Shown: piece by piece, positions 53,596-62,446 of the stretch
Layout: the number at the start of each line of letters is the position of its first letter
How positions within the stretch are numbered: position 1 is the stretch's first letter
Source of the DNA: Lacinutrix sp. Hel_I_90
Lineage (GTDB): Bacteria > Bacteroidota > Bacteroidia > Flavobacteriales > Flavobacteriaceae
DNA length: 64,000 nucleotides
Reading direction: 5' to 3'
Assembly: GCF_000934685.1 (NCBI RefSeq)
Contig: NZ_JYNQ01000001.1
Location: forward strand, 310,001-374,000
Made by a program: the position numbers and the translations under genes
Notes under the pieces: generated by a model
Databases searched by the model: none
Seen by the model: only the letters and a program-made list of their open reading frames with translations
Told to the model about the DNA's origin: nothing

Positions 53596-54132
53596 ATGAA
53601 AAAGATATTAATAGTACTCAGCTTAATAGTAAGTTCTACAGTTTTAGCTCAAGACTGGACGACCTATGAGAATAAAGACTTCAATTTTAGTGTTGATTTA
53701 CCTGGTGAGCCAAAAATGGTGAATCAAGAGGTGCCAACAGAAGTTGGAGATTTAACGATGAATATGTTTATGGTTGATGCATCTACTGCAGAGGGGAGTA
53801 GTGAAAACTTAATATACATGGTAATTCATACTAAATACCCTATAAATCAGGATGAAGTTGATGACAGTAAGATTGAAACCATGTTAGATGGTTCTGTAGA
53901 TGGAGCGGTTGGCAATGTACAAGGAAAACTTGTTTATGCAAATAAAATTGAACTAAACGGTAGTCCTGGTAGAGCGGCTAAAATAGAAGTTCAAGGGGCT
54001 TTTATGTATATGAATATGTATTTAAAGGATAGTGCTTTATATGCTGTACAGACCATTTGTTTAGTTGAAAATGACGACAATGACGACATTAACAAGTTTT
54101 TTGATTCTTTTAAATTAAATAAAGTAGAATAA
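53596..54132 (+). CDS. Secreted protein of unknown function
   Basis: This 178-residue protein has a signal peptide (MKKILIVLSLIVSSTVLAQ), then TYENKDFNFSVDLPGEPKMV, a pattern found in small exported bacterial proteins with an SRPBCC-like or DUF1795-like beta sheet. The C-terminal DDNDDINKFFDSFKLNKVE closes it. It lies between fabG and a VWA-like membrane protein, with 16- and 3-base gaps, so the genes form an operon. Function unknown. Confidence 0.65.
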   Translation: MKKILIVLSLIVSSTVLAQDWTTYENKDFNFSVDLPGEPKMVNQEVPTEVGDLTMNMFMVDASTAEGSSENLIYMVIHTKYPINQDEVDDSKIETMLDGSVDGAVGNVQGKLVYANKIELNGSPGRAAKIEVQGAFMYMNMYLKDSALYAVQTICLVENDDNDDINKFFDSFKLNKVE

Positions 54133-54135
54133 TCA

Positions 54136-56169
54136 TTGTCTACACAAGTCATTCTATATATCATATTAGCTGGAATAATAGCGCTTTTATTAGCGCTATT
54201 CCAATATAAATACAAAGCAAAAGGAAATTCTAAAAAGAATGGGCTTTTTGCTTTGTTACGTTTTATAAGCGTTTTTGGGGTTTTATTACTACTTATTAAC
54301 CCCAAATTTGAACAAGTTACGGTTTATAATGAAAAACCAAATTTGGTTGTAGCAGTAGATAACTCTAAGTCTATTCCACATTTAAATCAGACAGAAAATG
54401 TGTCAGACATTGTTGCGGCTATTAAAAAAAACAAAATCTTAAATAAAGCCTTCAATATTGATGTGTTTTCCTTTGGAAGCACCCTGAATGCAACTGATTC
54501 CTTGAGTTTTACTGAAGAACAAACAAGCATAGATAAAGTCTTTAATGGGCTGAATCAGATTTATAAAAACACCATAGCGCCAACTCTTTTAATAACCGAT
54601 GGTAATCAAACCTATGGTAATGACTATGAGTATTCTGCAAAACAATACAAGCAGCCTGTTTACCCAATAGTTTTAGGCGATACCACTGCTTATACCGATT
54701 TAAAAATTAAGCAACTAAACGTTAATAAATACGCCTTTTTAAAAAACAGATTTCCCATTGAAACTATTGTAGTTTATAATGGGGAAGAAACAGTGAACAC
54801 GACATTTGTAGTCACTTCTGGGAACACAACAGTATTTTCAAAACCGGTAACATTAAGTAAAACAGATAATTCGCAGGTAATTAATTTTACTTTACCAGCA
54901 AATGCTGTTGGAGTAAAAACATATCGTGCAACTATTTTGCCAAGTACAAGTGAAAAAAACAAGAGTAATAATAGTCGAAATTTCGCAGTAGAAGTCATTG
55001 ATGAAAAAACAAATGTCGCGATTGTAAGTAGTATTTTACATCCAGATTTGGGGGCTTTAAAAAAGAGTATCGAAAGTAATGAACAGCGTAACGTATCATT
55101 ATTAAAGCCGCAAGAAGTAATAAATAAACTAAATGATTTTCAATTGGTTATATTGTATCAGCCAAACAATTCATTTAAGAATTTGTTTGAAGCCATGAAA
55201 CTTCAAAACAAGAATAAATTTATCATTGCTGGACCAAAAACGGATTGGCGTTTTCTAAATTCAGTAAATGCGCATTACAAACAAGATATCAACAATGAAA
55301 AAGAAGAGTATCAACCGGTTTTAAATACCAATTATAACACTTTTATTGTTGATGATTTAGACTTTGAATCCTTTCCGCCGCTAAAGGCCTCATTTGGAGA
55401 TCTTGAATTTTCTGTGCCAATAGAAACGATTCTTTATAAAAAGTTAGGGAGTTTAGATACTGAACAGCCACTACTAGCGACTTTTGAAACCAATGGCAGC
55501 CGTGAAGCTATTCTGTTGGGAGAAAATATTTGGAAATGGAGAGCACAGAGTTTTGTAAACGAAAAGAACTTTAATGCGTTTGATGATTTTTTAGGTAAAT
55601 TGATTCAGTATTTGGCTTCTAACAAACGAAAAAACAGATTGAACCTAGATTATGAATCGTTTTATCAAGGGAATAATAATGTGATACTTTCGGCACAGTT
55701 TTTCAATAAGAACTATGAATTTGATGCCAATGAAAACCTTACTATTACCTTAAGAGATAAGGAGTCAAAACAATCGCGAACCATCCCATTAATACTTAAA
55801 AATAATAATTATCAAGTAGATTTAAGTAGCTTACCTGCTTCAGATTATAGTTTTACTGTAAAGGCAACAAGCGAGAACATTTCAAAGTCTGGAAATTTTA
55901 AAATTTTAGAATATAATGTGGAGCAACAGTTTTTGAATGCTGATGTTGCAAAGTTAAAGCGGTTAGCATCTCAAAGTCAGGGACAAAGCTATTTTGTTAA
56001 CAATTACACGTCGCTTTTTGAAAATTTAGTAAACGATAATCGTTTCAAACCAATACAAAAAAGCAGTAAAAATATTGTACCTTTAATCGATTGGAAATAC
56101 TTGCTAGGTCTAATAGCCTTAGCCTTAGCTATCGAGTGGTTTCTGAGAAAATATAACGGATTAATATAA
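54136..56169 (+). CDS. Membrane protein with VWA-like domain
   Basis: This 677-residue protein starts at TTG. It has two N-terminal membrane segments (IILAGIIALLLALFQY and FALLRFISVFGVLLLLI). A VWA-like domain follows, with a MIDAS-type DNSKS near residue 75 (LVVAVDNSKSIPHL) and LLITDGNQTYG, then long beta-rich regions, and a C-terminal membrane segment (YLLGLIALALAIEWFL). This resembles the BatA/BatB and YfbK-like membrane families, but no exact match is claimed. It probably exposes its middle part to the periplasm and may bind a metal-dependent partner. Confidence 0.6.
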   Translation: MSTQVILYIILAGIIALLLALFQYKYKAKGNSKKNGLFALLRFISVFGVLLLLINPKFEQVTVYNEKPNLVVAVDNSKSIPHLNQTENVSDIVAAIKKNKILNKAFNIDVFSFGSTLNATDSLSFTEEQTSIDKVFNGLNQIYKNTIAPTLLITDGNQTYGNDYEYSAKQYKQPVYPIVLGDTTAYTDLKIKQLNVNKYAFLKNRFPIETIVVYNGEETVNTTFVVTSGNTTVFSKPVTLSKTDNSQVINFTLPANAVGVKTYRATILPSTSEKNKSNNSRNFAVEVIDEKTNVAIVSSILHPDLGALKKSIESNEQRNVSLLKPQEVINKLNDFQLVILYQPNNSFKNLFEAMKLQNKNKFIIAGPKTDWRFLNSVNAHYKQDINNEKEEYQPVLNTNYNTFIVDDLDFESFPPLKASFGDLEFSVPIETILYKKLGSLDTEQPLLATFETNGSREAILLGENIWKWRAQSFVNEKNFNAFDDFLGKLIQYLASNKRKNRLNLDYESFYQGNNNVILSAQFFNKNYEFDANENLTITLRDKESKQSRTIPLILKNNNYQVDLSSLPASDYSFTVKATSENISKSGNFKILEYNVEQQFLNADVAKLKRLASQSQGQSYFVNNYTSLFENLVNDNRFKPIQKSSKNIVPLIDWKYLLGLIALALAIEWFLRKYNGLI

Positions 56170-56187
56170 TTAAATAATTTAATAGAA

Positions 56188-57003
56188 ATGGAAAGATTAC
56201 CAAAAATAGGAATACCAATTATTATAGGAGTAATTATACTCATCATTATTTTAGCAAAATCAGCTGTAACTATAGACTCTGGTCAAGCAGGGGTGCTTTA
56301 TAAAACATTTGACAATGGTGTTGTAACAGATAAACCGCCTTTAGGTGAAGGATTTCATATTGTAGCACCTTGGAACGAAGTAATTATTTACGAAGTGCGT
56401 CAGCAAGAACTTTTTGAGAAAATGAAAGTATTGTCATCAAATGGTTTAGATATTATATTAGAAACCACTGCTTGGTACATGCCAAATCCAGTAGATTTAG
56501 GGAAATTACATCAAGAAAAAGGGGCAGATTATTTGGATAGAATTATTAAACCAGCATTGAGATCTGCAGCGAGAAGTGTGGTTGGTCGTTATACGCCAGA
56601 GCAACTGTATTCTAGTAAAAGAGATATTATTCAAAATGAAATTTTTGATGAAACAAAAAAAATTCTGGATGATCAATACATTATATTGAATGATGTCTTA
56701 GTTAGAGATGTTACCTTACCTCCAACAATTAAAGATGCTATTGAGCGTAAATTAAAGCAAGAACAAGAATCTTTAGAATACGAATTCAGATTGGTAACCG
56801 CAGCTAAAGAGGCTGAAAAAGTAATTATTGAAGCTGAAGGAAAAGCAGAATCAAATAGAATTTTAAGTGCTTCTTTAACAGATAAAATTTTACAGGATAA
56901 AGGTATTGATGCCACTATGAAATTAGCAGAATCACCAAACAGTAAAGTTATTGTTATTGGTTCTGGAGACTCTGGATTACCTATTATATTAGGGAACCAA
57001 TAA
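56188..57003 (+). CDS. Prohibitin/SPFH-domain membrane protein
   Basis: This 271-residue protein has one N-terminal membrane segment (about 8-28, IGIPIIIGVIILIIILAKS) and the SPFH/Band 7 domain: IDSGQAGVLYKTFDNGVVTD, the KPPLGEGFHIVAPW block, and a C-terminal coiled coil LKQEQESLEYEFRLVTAAKE followed by EKVIIEAEGKAESNRIL. Bacterial prohibitin-like proteins form membrane-associated scaffolds around proteases such as FtsH. It starts 18 bases after the VWA-like gene and is followed by the his leader. Confidence 0.9.
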   Translation: MERLPKIGIPIIIGVIILIIILAKSAVTIDSGQAGVLYKTFDNGVVTDKPPLGEGFHIVAPWNEVIIYEVRQQELFEKMKVLSSNGLDIILETTAWYMPNPVDLGKLHQEKGADYLDRIIKPALRSAARSVVGRYTPEQLYSSKRDIIQNEIFDETKKILDDQYIILNDVLVRDVTLPPTIKDAIERKLKQEQESLEYEFRLVTAAKEAEKVIIEAEGKAESNRILSASLTDKILQDKGIDATMKLAESPNSKVIVIGSGDSGLPIILGNQ

Positions 57004-57069
57004 AATTTTTATAAAAGATTAGGATTTGTAATAATTATTTTACAATCTTTGCAAAGAACAAAAACAGAA

Positions 57070-57126
57070 ATGACCTTTATTCAATCTCATCATCATCATT
57101 TTCATACTTGCCATCAAGCGAGCTGA
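57070..57126 (+). CDS. His operon leader peptide
   Basis: An 18-residue ORF, MTFIQSHHHHFHTCHQAS, contains six His codons, four of them consecutive, all CAT. A terminator hairpin follows 30 bases after its stop and hisG comes next. This is the standard layout of a translated leader controlling amino-acid operons by attenuation. A weak -7-like AATCTTTG lies at 57044-57051. It was too short for the ORF list and was found by eye. Confidence 0.85.
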   Translation: MTFIQSHHHHFHTCHQAS

Positions 57127-57156
57127 AAGTGTATTGAATAAAATCAACATATTTTT

Positions 57157-57188
57157 AAACCCGTTTGAGCGAATCAAGCGGGTTTTTG
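57157..57188 (+). terminator. Attenuator hairpin of the his operon
   Basis: AAACCCGTTTGA, loop GCGAA and TCAAGCGGGTTT followed by TTT form a 12 bp stem with one mismatch, starting 30 bases past the leader stop. When His-tRNA is plentiful, the ribosome would release this stem and stop transcription. No clear competing antiterminator was identified, although a small CTTGCCATCAAG hairpin lies within the leader ORF. Confidence 0.8.
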
Positions 57189-57227
57189 TATTTCTAACCT
57201 TTTTGATTTTGCTCAAATTTAATAAAA

Positions 57228-57247
57228 GACCCCGCTTCCTCGGGAGG
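57228..57247 (+). repeat. Short palindromic element before hisG
   Basis: GACCCCGCTTCCTCGGGAGG, followed by TTATT and the hisG ATG at 57253, resembles the second ychF unit (GTCCCCGC...GCGAGGATGACA). It ends in GGGAGG, which could act as a ribosome-binding sequence. Confidence 0.55.
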
Positions 57248-57252
57248 TTATT

Positions 57253-58110
57253 ATGAGTAAACTAAAAATTGCAGTTCAAAAATCAGGGCGTTTAAACGAA
57301 GATTCCATGGCGCTTCTAAAAGACATTGGCATCTCAATAGACAATGGTAAAGATCAATTAAAAGCATCAGCAGCTAATTTCCCTCTAGAGGTTTTTTATC
57401 TTAGAAATGGCGATATTCCCCAGTATCTAAGAGATGGCGTTGTTGATATCGCTATTATTGGTGAAAATGTTTTAATTGAAAAAGGACAAGAGTTAGTTAT
57501 TGCAGAGCGACTAGGATTTTCAAAATGTCGTGTTTCTATTGCGGTCCCAAAAGCCTCTAAAGCAAAGTGCTTAAAAGATTTACAAGGACAGCGCATCGCG
57601 ACTTCCTATCCCAATACGGTGAATCAGTTTTTAGAGCAAAACGGCATAACTGCACAACTACACATTATCAACGGTTCTGTAGAAATAGCTCCAAACATTG
57701 GCTTAGCAGATGGTATCTGTGATATCGTTTCAAGTGGAAGCACCTTATTCAAAAATGGATTAAAAGAAGTAGAAGTGCTTTTAAAGTCAGAAGCTGTTTT
57801 AGCGGTTTCACCTAGTATTTCAAAAGACAACCAAAAGCTTTTAGAAAAATTGCAATTTAGAATTCAATCGGTTTTAAGAGGTCAAAATTCTAAATACGTA
57901 TTATTAAATGCGCCAAATGACAAACTTGAAGAGATTATAAGTGTCCTGCCAGGCATGAAAAGCCCAACAGTTTTACCCTTAGCAGAAAAGGGTTGGAGCT
58001 CGGTACACTCAGTAATTGATAAAAATGAATTCTGGGAGGTTATCGATGAGTTGAAAGAAAAAGGTGCACAAGGTATTTTAGTTTGTCCAATAGAAAAAAT
58101 GGTACTCTAA
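57253..58110 (+). CDS. hisG: ATP phosphoribosyltransferase (long form)
   Basis: This 285-residue protein performs the first step of histidine synthesis, joining ATP and PRPP. Domains I and II carry KLKIAVQKSGRLNEDSM, YLRNGDIPQYLRDGVVDIAI, the GENVLIEKGQELVI block and CDIVSSGSTLFKNGL. The C-terminal ACT-like regulatory domain (about 210-285, LLNAPNDKLEEIISVLPGMK) marks the long form, which is feedback-inhibited by histidine and needs no HisZ. It is the first structural gene of the operon, and its stop overlaps hisD by one base. Confidence 0.95.
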   Translation: MSKLKIAVQKSGRLNEDSMALLKDIGISIDNGKDQLKASAANFPLEVFYLRNGDIPQYLRDGVVDIAIIGENVLIEKGQELVIAERLGFSKCRVSIAVPKASKAKCLKDLQGQRIATSYPNTVNQFLEQNGITAQLHIINGSVEIAPNIGLADGICDIVSSGSTLFKNGLKEVEVLLKSEAVLAVSPSISKDNQKLLEKLQFRIQSVLRGQNSKYVLLNAPNDKLEEIISVLPGMKSPTVLPLAEKGWSSVHSVIDKNEFWEVIDELKEKGAQGILVCPIEKMVL

Positions 58111-59399
58111 TGAATATTATAAATAATCCTAAAAAGAAAGATTGGACAAACATTTTAAAGCGTCCAACACAATCAGTTGATGATATCGAAACAACGGTAA
58201 ATCAAATCTTTGATGATGTCAAAAGAAATGGAGATGTTGCCGTTTCAAAGTATACAGAATTATTTGATGGTGTAAATTTAAACGCCAACGTGGTTACAAC
58301 AGAAGAGATAGAAGACGCAGTAAAAAATGTTTCAGAAGCATTAAAACAAGCCATTCAGCAAGCTAAATCAAACATAGAAGCCTTCCATAAAGCGCAAATA
58401 ACAGATAAAGTTTTTGTAGAAACCATGCCAGGTATTCAATGTTGGCAGGAAAAAAGACCGATTGAAAAAGTAGGTTTGTATATTCCAGGGGGTACAGCGC
58501 CTCTATTCTCTACGGTTTTAATGTTGGCTATACCAGCAAATATTGCTGGGTGCAAAGAACTAGTATTATGTTCTCCACCAAATAAAGAAGGTAAAATCGC
58601 GAATGAAATTTTGTACACGGCTCAATTATGTGGTGTGACAAAAATCATAAAGGTTGGTGGTATTCAAGCGATTGCAGGAATGACTTTTGGTACTGAGAAT
58701 ATGCCTCAGGTTAATAAAATTTTCGGGCCAGGAAATCAGTTTGTTACTGTCGCAAAACAACTAGCAACCAAGTTTGGCGTGGCTATAGATATGCCGGCAG
58801 GTCCAAGTGAATTATTGGTGGTAGCAGATGACTCGGCAAATGCTGCTTATGTGGCTTCAGATTTACTAAGTCAGGCAGAACATGGTAGCGATAGTCAAGT
58901 GATTTTAGTCTCAACTTCCAGACAATTTATAGAAGATGTGTCCTCTGAAGTAGAAAAACAAATAGCGCTTTTGCCAAGAAAAGCAATTGCGGTAAAGGCG
59001 ATTGCCAATTCTAAACTTATTTATGTTGAAGATGATAATACCGCTTTAGAATTAATTAATGAATATGGCCCAGAGCATTTTATAATATGTTGTAAAAATG
59101 AAGACCTCTTCATCAATAACATTAGCAACGCAGGATCAGTGTTTATTGGTAATTACACGCCAGAAAGCGCAGGAGATTATGCTTCGGGAACCAATCATAC
59201 CTTACCAACTAATGGGTTTAGTAAAGCGTATTCAGGAGTGAACTTAGATAGTTTTACAAAGAGTATTACCTTTCAAAAAATCTCAAAAGAAGGCTTACTT
59301 AATATAGGAAATACCATCGAATTAATGGCTGAAGCCGAAGGCTTACAAGCTCACAAAAACGCAGTATCAATTCGTTTAAAAGATTTAAAAAATGATTAA
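58110..59399 (+). CDS. hisD: Histidinol dehydrogenase
   Basis: The protein has 429 residues counted from MNIINNPKKKDWTNILKRP, whose ATG overlaps the hisG stop by one base; an upstream start at 58083 lies inside hisG. The substrate and zinc region includes VGLYIPGGTAPLFSTVLML, FGPGNQFVTVAKQLA, AIDMPAGPSELLVVADDSAN and LSQAEHGSDSQVI with the catalytic His. It oxidises histidinol to histidine in two steps with NAD. Confidence 0.95.
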   Translation: MNIINNPKKKDWTNILKRPTQSVDDIETTVNQIFDDVKRNGDVAVSKYTELFDGVNLNANVVTTEEIEDAVKNVSEALKQAIQQAKSNIEAFHKAQITDKVFVETMPGIQCWQEKRPIEKVGLYIPGGTAPLFSTVLMLAIPANIAGCKELVLCSPPNKEGKIANEILYTAQLCGVTKIIKVGGIQAIAGMTFGTENMPQVNKIFGPGNQFVTVAKQLATKFGVAIDMPAGPSELLVVADDSANAAYVASDLLSQAEHGSDSQVILVSTSRQFIEDVSSEVEKQIALLPRKAIAVKAIANSKLIYVEDDNTALELINEYGPEHFIICCKNEDLFINNISNAGSVFIGNYTPESAGDYASGTNHTLPTNGFSKAYSGVNLDSFTKSITFQKISKEGLLNIGNTIELMAEAEGLQAHKNAVSIRLKDLKND

Positions 59400-60492
59400 T
59401 AAGACATCGAATAATGCCCTCGCTGCTGGAGAGATGTCCTCAGGCCAGAGCGGTGAATTTAATCTAAATAGCTTAATAAGAGATAATATTAAAGCACTAA
59501 AACCCTATTCTTCAGCACGTGATGAATACAATAGTGAAATCAAAGACATGGTATTTTTAGATGCTAATGAAAACCCGTTCAATAATGGCGTGAATCGGTA
59601 TCCAGATCCACAGCAATTAAAACTAAAAGAATTACTGTCAAAAATCAAAGGCGTTTCAGGAAAAAAGATGCTGCTTGGGAATGGGAGTGATGAAGTTTTA
59701 GACCTCGTTTTTAGAGCCTTTTGCGAACCTAAGGAGGACAATGTCATTACCTTGCCACCAACTTACGGGATGTATGAGGTCTTGGCGAATACCAACGCTA
59801 TTGAAGTTATAAAAGTTGAACTATCCAATACATTTCAGCCTAAAGTCGATGCTATTTTAGAGGCTTCAAATAAAAACTCTAAAATCTTGTTTTTATGTTC
59901 GCCAAACAACCCAACGGCCAATAGTTTTGAAGCTTCAACAATAGAAAAACTTTTAAAAGAATTTAACGGTGTTGTAGTCATTGATGAAGCATATATCGAT
60001 TTTTCAAATGAAGAAAGCTGGATAAGTAAATTAGGCGAGTTTCCAAATTTAATTGTGACTCAAACTCTTTCAAAAGCCTATGGTTTGGCAGGTATTAGAC
60101 TCGGTATTTGTTATGCTTCAGTTCAAATCATTGAGACTTTAAAAAAAATAAAGCCACCTTATAATGTTAATGAGTTGACCCAGCAAAAAGCAATGCAACG
60201 CTTAAGTAATCTTACTGAGGTAAAAAACGAAATTGAAATATTAAAAGAAGAGCGAGAAAAACTCATATTAGAACTTTCTGGCATTGACTTTATTGAAAAA
60301 ATATACCCTTCAGATGCTAATTTTTTATTGGTAAAAGTAGATGACGCTAATAAACGCTATGACGGATTAATAGCAAAAGGGATTGTAATTCGTAATAGAA
60401 CAAACCAGCCATTATGTGAAAATTGTTTGCGATTTACTGTAGGAACGAGTACTGAAAATAATAAATTGATTAAAACATTAAAAGAACTTTAA
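59392..60492 (+). CDS. hisC: Histidinol-phosphate aminotransferase
   Basis: This 366-residue class I PLP enzyme has YSSARDEYNSE, FLDANENPFNNGVNRYPDP, the PLP Lys in IVTQTLSKAYGLAGIRLG, and FLCSPNNPTANSF. The start at 59392 overlaps hisD by 8 bases; an alternative ATG at 59434 would skip the first 14 residues. The N-terminal stretch (NNALAAGEMSSGQSGEF) is unusual for HisC and is encoded by an unusually GC-rich segment that can form a hairpin. It makes histidinol phosphate from imidazole-acetol phosphate. Confidence 0.93.
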   Translation: MINKTSNNALAAGEMSSGQSGEFNLNSLIRDNIKALKPYSSARDEYNSEIKDMVFLDANENPFNNGVNRYPDPQQLKLKELLSKIKGVSGKKMLLGNGSDEVLDLVFRAFCEPKEDNVITLPPTYGMYEVLANTNAIEVIKVELSNTFQPKVDAILEASNKNSKILFLCSPNNPTANSFEASTIEKLLKEFNGVVVIDEAYIDFSNEESWISKLGEFPNLIVTQTLSKAYGLAGIRLGICYASVQIIETLKKIKPPYNVNELTQQKAMQRLSNLTEVKNEIEILKEEREKLILELSGIDFIEKIYPSDANFLLVKVDDANKRYDGLIAKGIVIRNRTNQPLCENCLRFTVGTSTENNKLIKTLKEL

Positions 60493-61626
60493 ATGAAACG
60501 CGTACTATTTATAGACAGAGACGGAACAATAATAAAAGAGCCAGCAGACGAACAAATTGACGCGTTTGAAAAACTAGAATTCTACCCAAAAGTATTTCAA
60601 TATTTAAGTAAAATTGCTAAAGATTTAAACTTTGAAATTGTAATGATTACCAATCAAGATGGTTTAGGGACTGCCGTTTATCCTGAAAACACGTTTTGGC
60701 CAGTGCATAACTTTATTTTAAAAGCTTTTGAAGCTGAAGGTGTTGTTTTTAAAGAACAATTTATTGACAGAACCTTCGCAAAAGACAATGCACCAACGCG
60801 TAAACCCAACACGGGGTTGTTGACCAAGTACTTTTCAGAAGATTATGATTTGGCAAACTCTTTCGTAATTGGTGATCGTTTAACAGATATAGAACTGGCT
60901 AAAAATTTGGGTTCAAAAGGCATCTTTATAAACGATAACACCAATTTAGGTACAGATGAAATCACTGTAAAACATGAAGCCTTAAATGACTTTATCGCTT
61001 TGGAAAGTAACGATTGGGAAGCCATTTACACCTTTTTAAAAGCTGAAGAACGTACAGGAAATATTACCCGAAACACCAACGAAACCAAAATACAGATAGA
61101 TTTAAATCTAGACGGAACAGGGAAAAGTGAAATAGATACAGGTATTGCCTTTTTCGACCACATGTTAGACCAAATAGCACGTCACGGCCAATTAGATTTA
61201 AAGATAAAAGTAGCTGGTGATTTAGAAGTCGATGAGCATCATACTATTGAAGACACTGCTATTGCCTTAGGAGAAGTATTTGCTAGCACTTTAGGTAATA
61301 AATTGGGTATCGAACGTTATGGCTTTTGTTTACCTATGGACGACTGTTTATCTCAAGTAGCTATTGATTTTGGAGGTAGAAATTGGTTGGTTTGGGAAAC
61401 CGAATTTAATAGAGAAATGATAGGTAAAATGCCAACAGAAATGTTTTTTCATTTCTTTAAATCCTTTACTGACGGCGCAAAATGCAATCTGAATATAAAA
61501 GCAGAAGGGACTAATGAGCATCATAAAATTGAAGCTATTTTTAAAGCGTTTGCAAAAGCGATTAAAATGGCTGTAAAACGAGATGTTGAAAAAATGATCT
61601 TGCCAAGCACTAAAGGAATGTTATAA
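60493..61626 (+). CDS. hisB: Bifunctional histidinol-phosphatase / imidazoleglycerol-phosphate dehydratase
   Basis: This 377-residue fusion has an N-terminal HAD phosphatase (about 1-165) with [22 protein letters not shown] and [13 protein letters not shown], and a C-terminal IGP dehydratase (about 185-377). The dehydratase has the paired metal motifs [15 protein letters not shown] and [16 protein letters not shown], and [14 protein letters not shown]. It performs steps 6 and 8 of histidine synthesis. It begins at the base after hisC stops, so translation is coupled. Confidence 0.95.
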   Translation: MKRVLFIDRDGTIIKEPADEQIDAFEKLEFYPKVFQYLSKIAKDLNFEIVMITNQDGLGTAVYPENTFWPVHNFILKAFEAEGVVFKEQFIDRTFAKDNAPTRKPNTGLLTKYFSEDYDLANSFVIGDRLTDIELAKNLGSKGIFINDNTNLGTDEITVKHEALNDFIALESNDWEAIYTFLKAEERTGNITRNTNETKIQIDLNLDGTGKSEIDTGIAFFDHMLDQIARHGQLDLKIKVAGDLEVDEHHTIEDTAIALGEVFASTLGNKLGIERYGFCLPMDDCLSQVAIDFGGRNWLVWETEFNREMIGKMPTEMFFHFFKSFTDGAKCNLNIKAEGTNEHHKIEAIFKAFAKAIKMAVKRDVEKMILPSTKGML

Positions 61627-61636
61627 GTGATGTACT

Positions 61637-61713
61637 CATTCCGCTCTTGAAGAGGAGTCTAGGATTAATATAAAAGGTTTAAAGGTTCCGTTTGTACGGA
61701 AATGAAAATAAAA
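61637..61713 (+). repeat. Inverted pair of palindromic elements before hisH
   Basis: The distal unit CATTCCGCTCTTGAAGAGGA then GTC (61637-61659) faces away. The proximal unit GTTCCGTTTGTACGGAAATG (61685-61704) runs into an A-rich stretch and the hisH ATG at 61722. The proximal tail closely matches that of the gene at 37559. A TTG inside this element creates a false early start for hisH. Confidence 0.65.
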
Positions 61714-61721
61714 ATTTTCCA

Positions 61722-62303
61722 ATGAAATTAGTAATAATAGATTATGGTGCAGGCAATATTAAAAGCATACAATTTGCTTTTAAAAGGTTAGGGATTGATG
61801 CTGTTTTATCTAACAGTCCTGAAGAAATAATGGCAGCAGATAGAATCATTTTTCCAGGTGTTGGAGAAGCCAGTAACGCGATGCAGATGTTAAAAAACTC
61901 GGGATTAGATGCATTAATTCCTAATCTAAAACAGCCCGTTTTAGGTATTTGTTTGGGCATGCAACTCATGTGTAATCACTCTGAAGAAGGGAATACCAAG
62001 GGATTAGGTATTTTTGATGTCGATATAAAACGGTTTTCTAATGTTGTTAAAGTACCACAGATGGGCTGGAATACCATTTCAAATTTAAAATCAGAATTAT
62101 TTAGGGGCATAGAAGACGGGGCTTTTATGTATCTCGTGCATAGCTTTTACGCAGAACAATGTAAAGAGGAAATTGCCACAACACATTATGAATTTGATTA
62201 TGCATCTGCCTTACAAAAAGATAATTTTTACGGGGTACAATTTCACCCGGAAAAGAGTAGTATTGCAGGCGCGCAAATTTTGAAAAATTTTCTGATGCTG
62301 TAA
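61722..62303 (+). CDS. hisH: Imidazole glycerol phosphate synthase subunit HisH
   Basis: The protein has 193 residues counted from MKLVIIDYGAGNIKSIQFAF, the family start; an in-frame TTG at 61692 lies within a palindromic element and would add an unlikely N-terminus. This is a class I glutamine amidotransferase with the catalytic Cys in LGICLGMQLM and the His-Glu pair in GVQFHPEKSS. It supplies ammonia to HisF. Confidence 0.94.
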   Translation: MKLVIIDYGAGNIKSIQFAFKRLGIDAVLSNSPEEIMAADRIIFPGVGEASNAMQMLKNSGLDALIPNLKQPVLGICLGMQLMCNHSEEGNTKGLGIFDVDIKRFSNVVKVPQMGWNTISNLKSELFRGIEDGAFMYLVHSFYAEQCKEEIATTHYEFDYASALQKDNFYGVQFHPEKSSIAGAQILKNFLML

Positions 62304-62418
62304 CTTTTGCTTAGTCTTGCACGGTTTTGAAAACGGTGTAGGTTTAAAAATAAAACAGCAGTATCTGCAAGATTTTGTATATCTTGAAAATAGAGAAGTA
62401 ATATATTAATTATAAAAA

Positions 62419-62440
62419 GATTCCCGTAGATAAGGGAACG
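62419..62440 (+). repeat. Short palindromic element before hisA
   Basis: GATTCCCGTAGATAAGGGAA then CG has stem TTCCC/GGGAA and ends 6 bases before the hisA ATG at 62447. It has the same GATTCC...GGGAA frame as the first ychF unit. The rest of the 62304-62446 gap shows no gene. Confidence 0.6.
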
Positions 62441-62446
62441 TAGACA

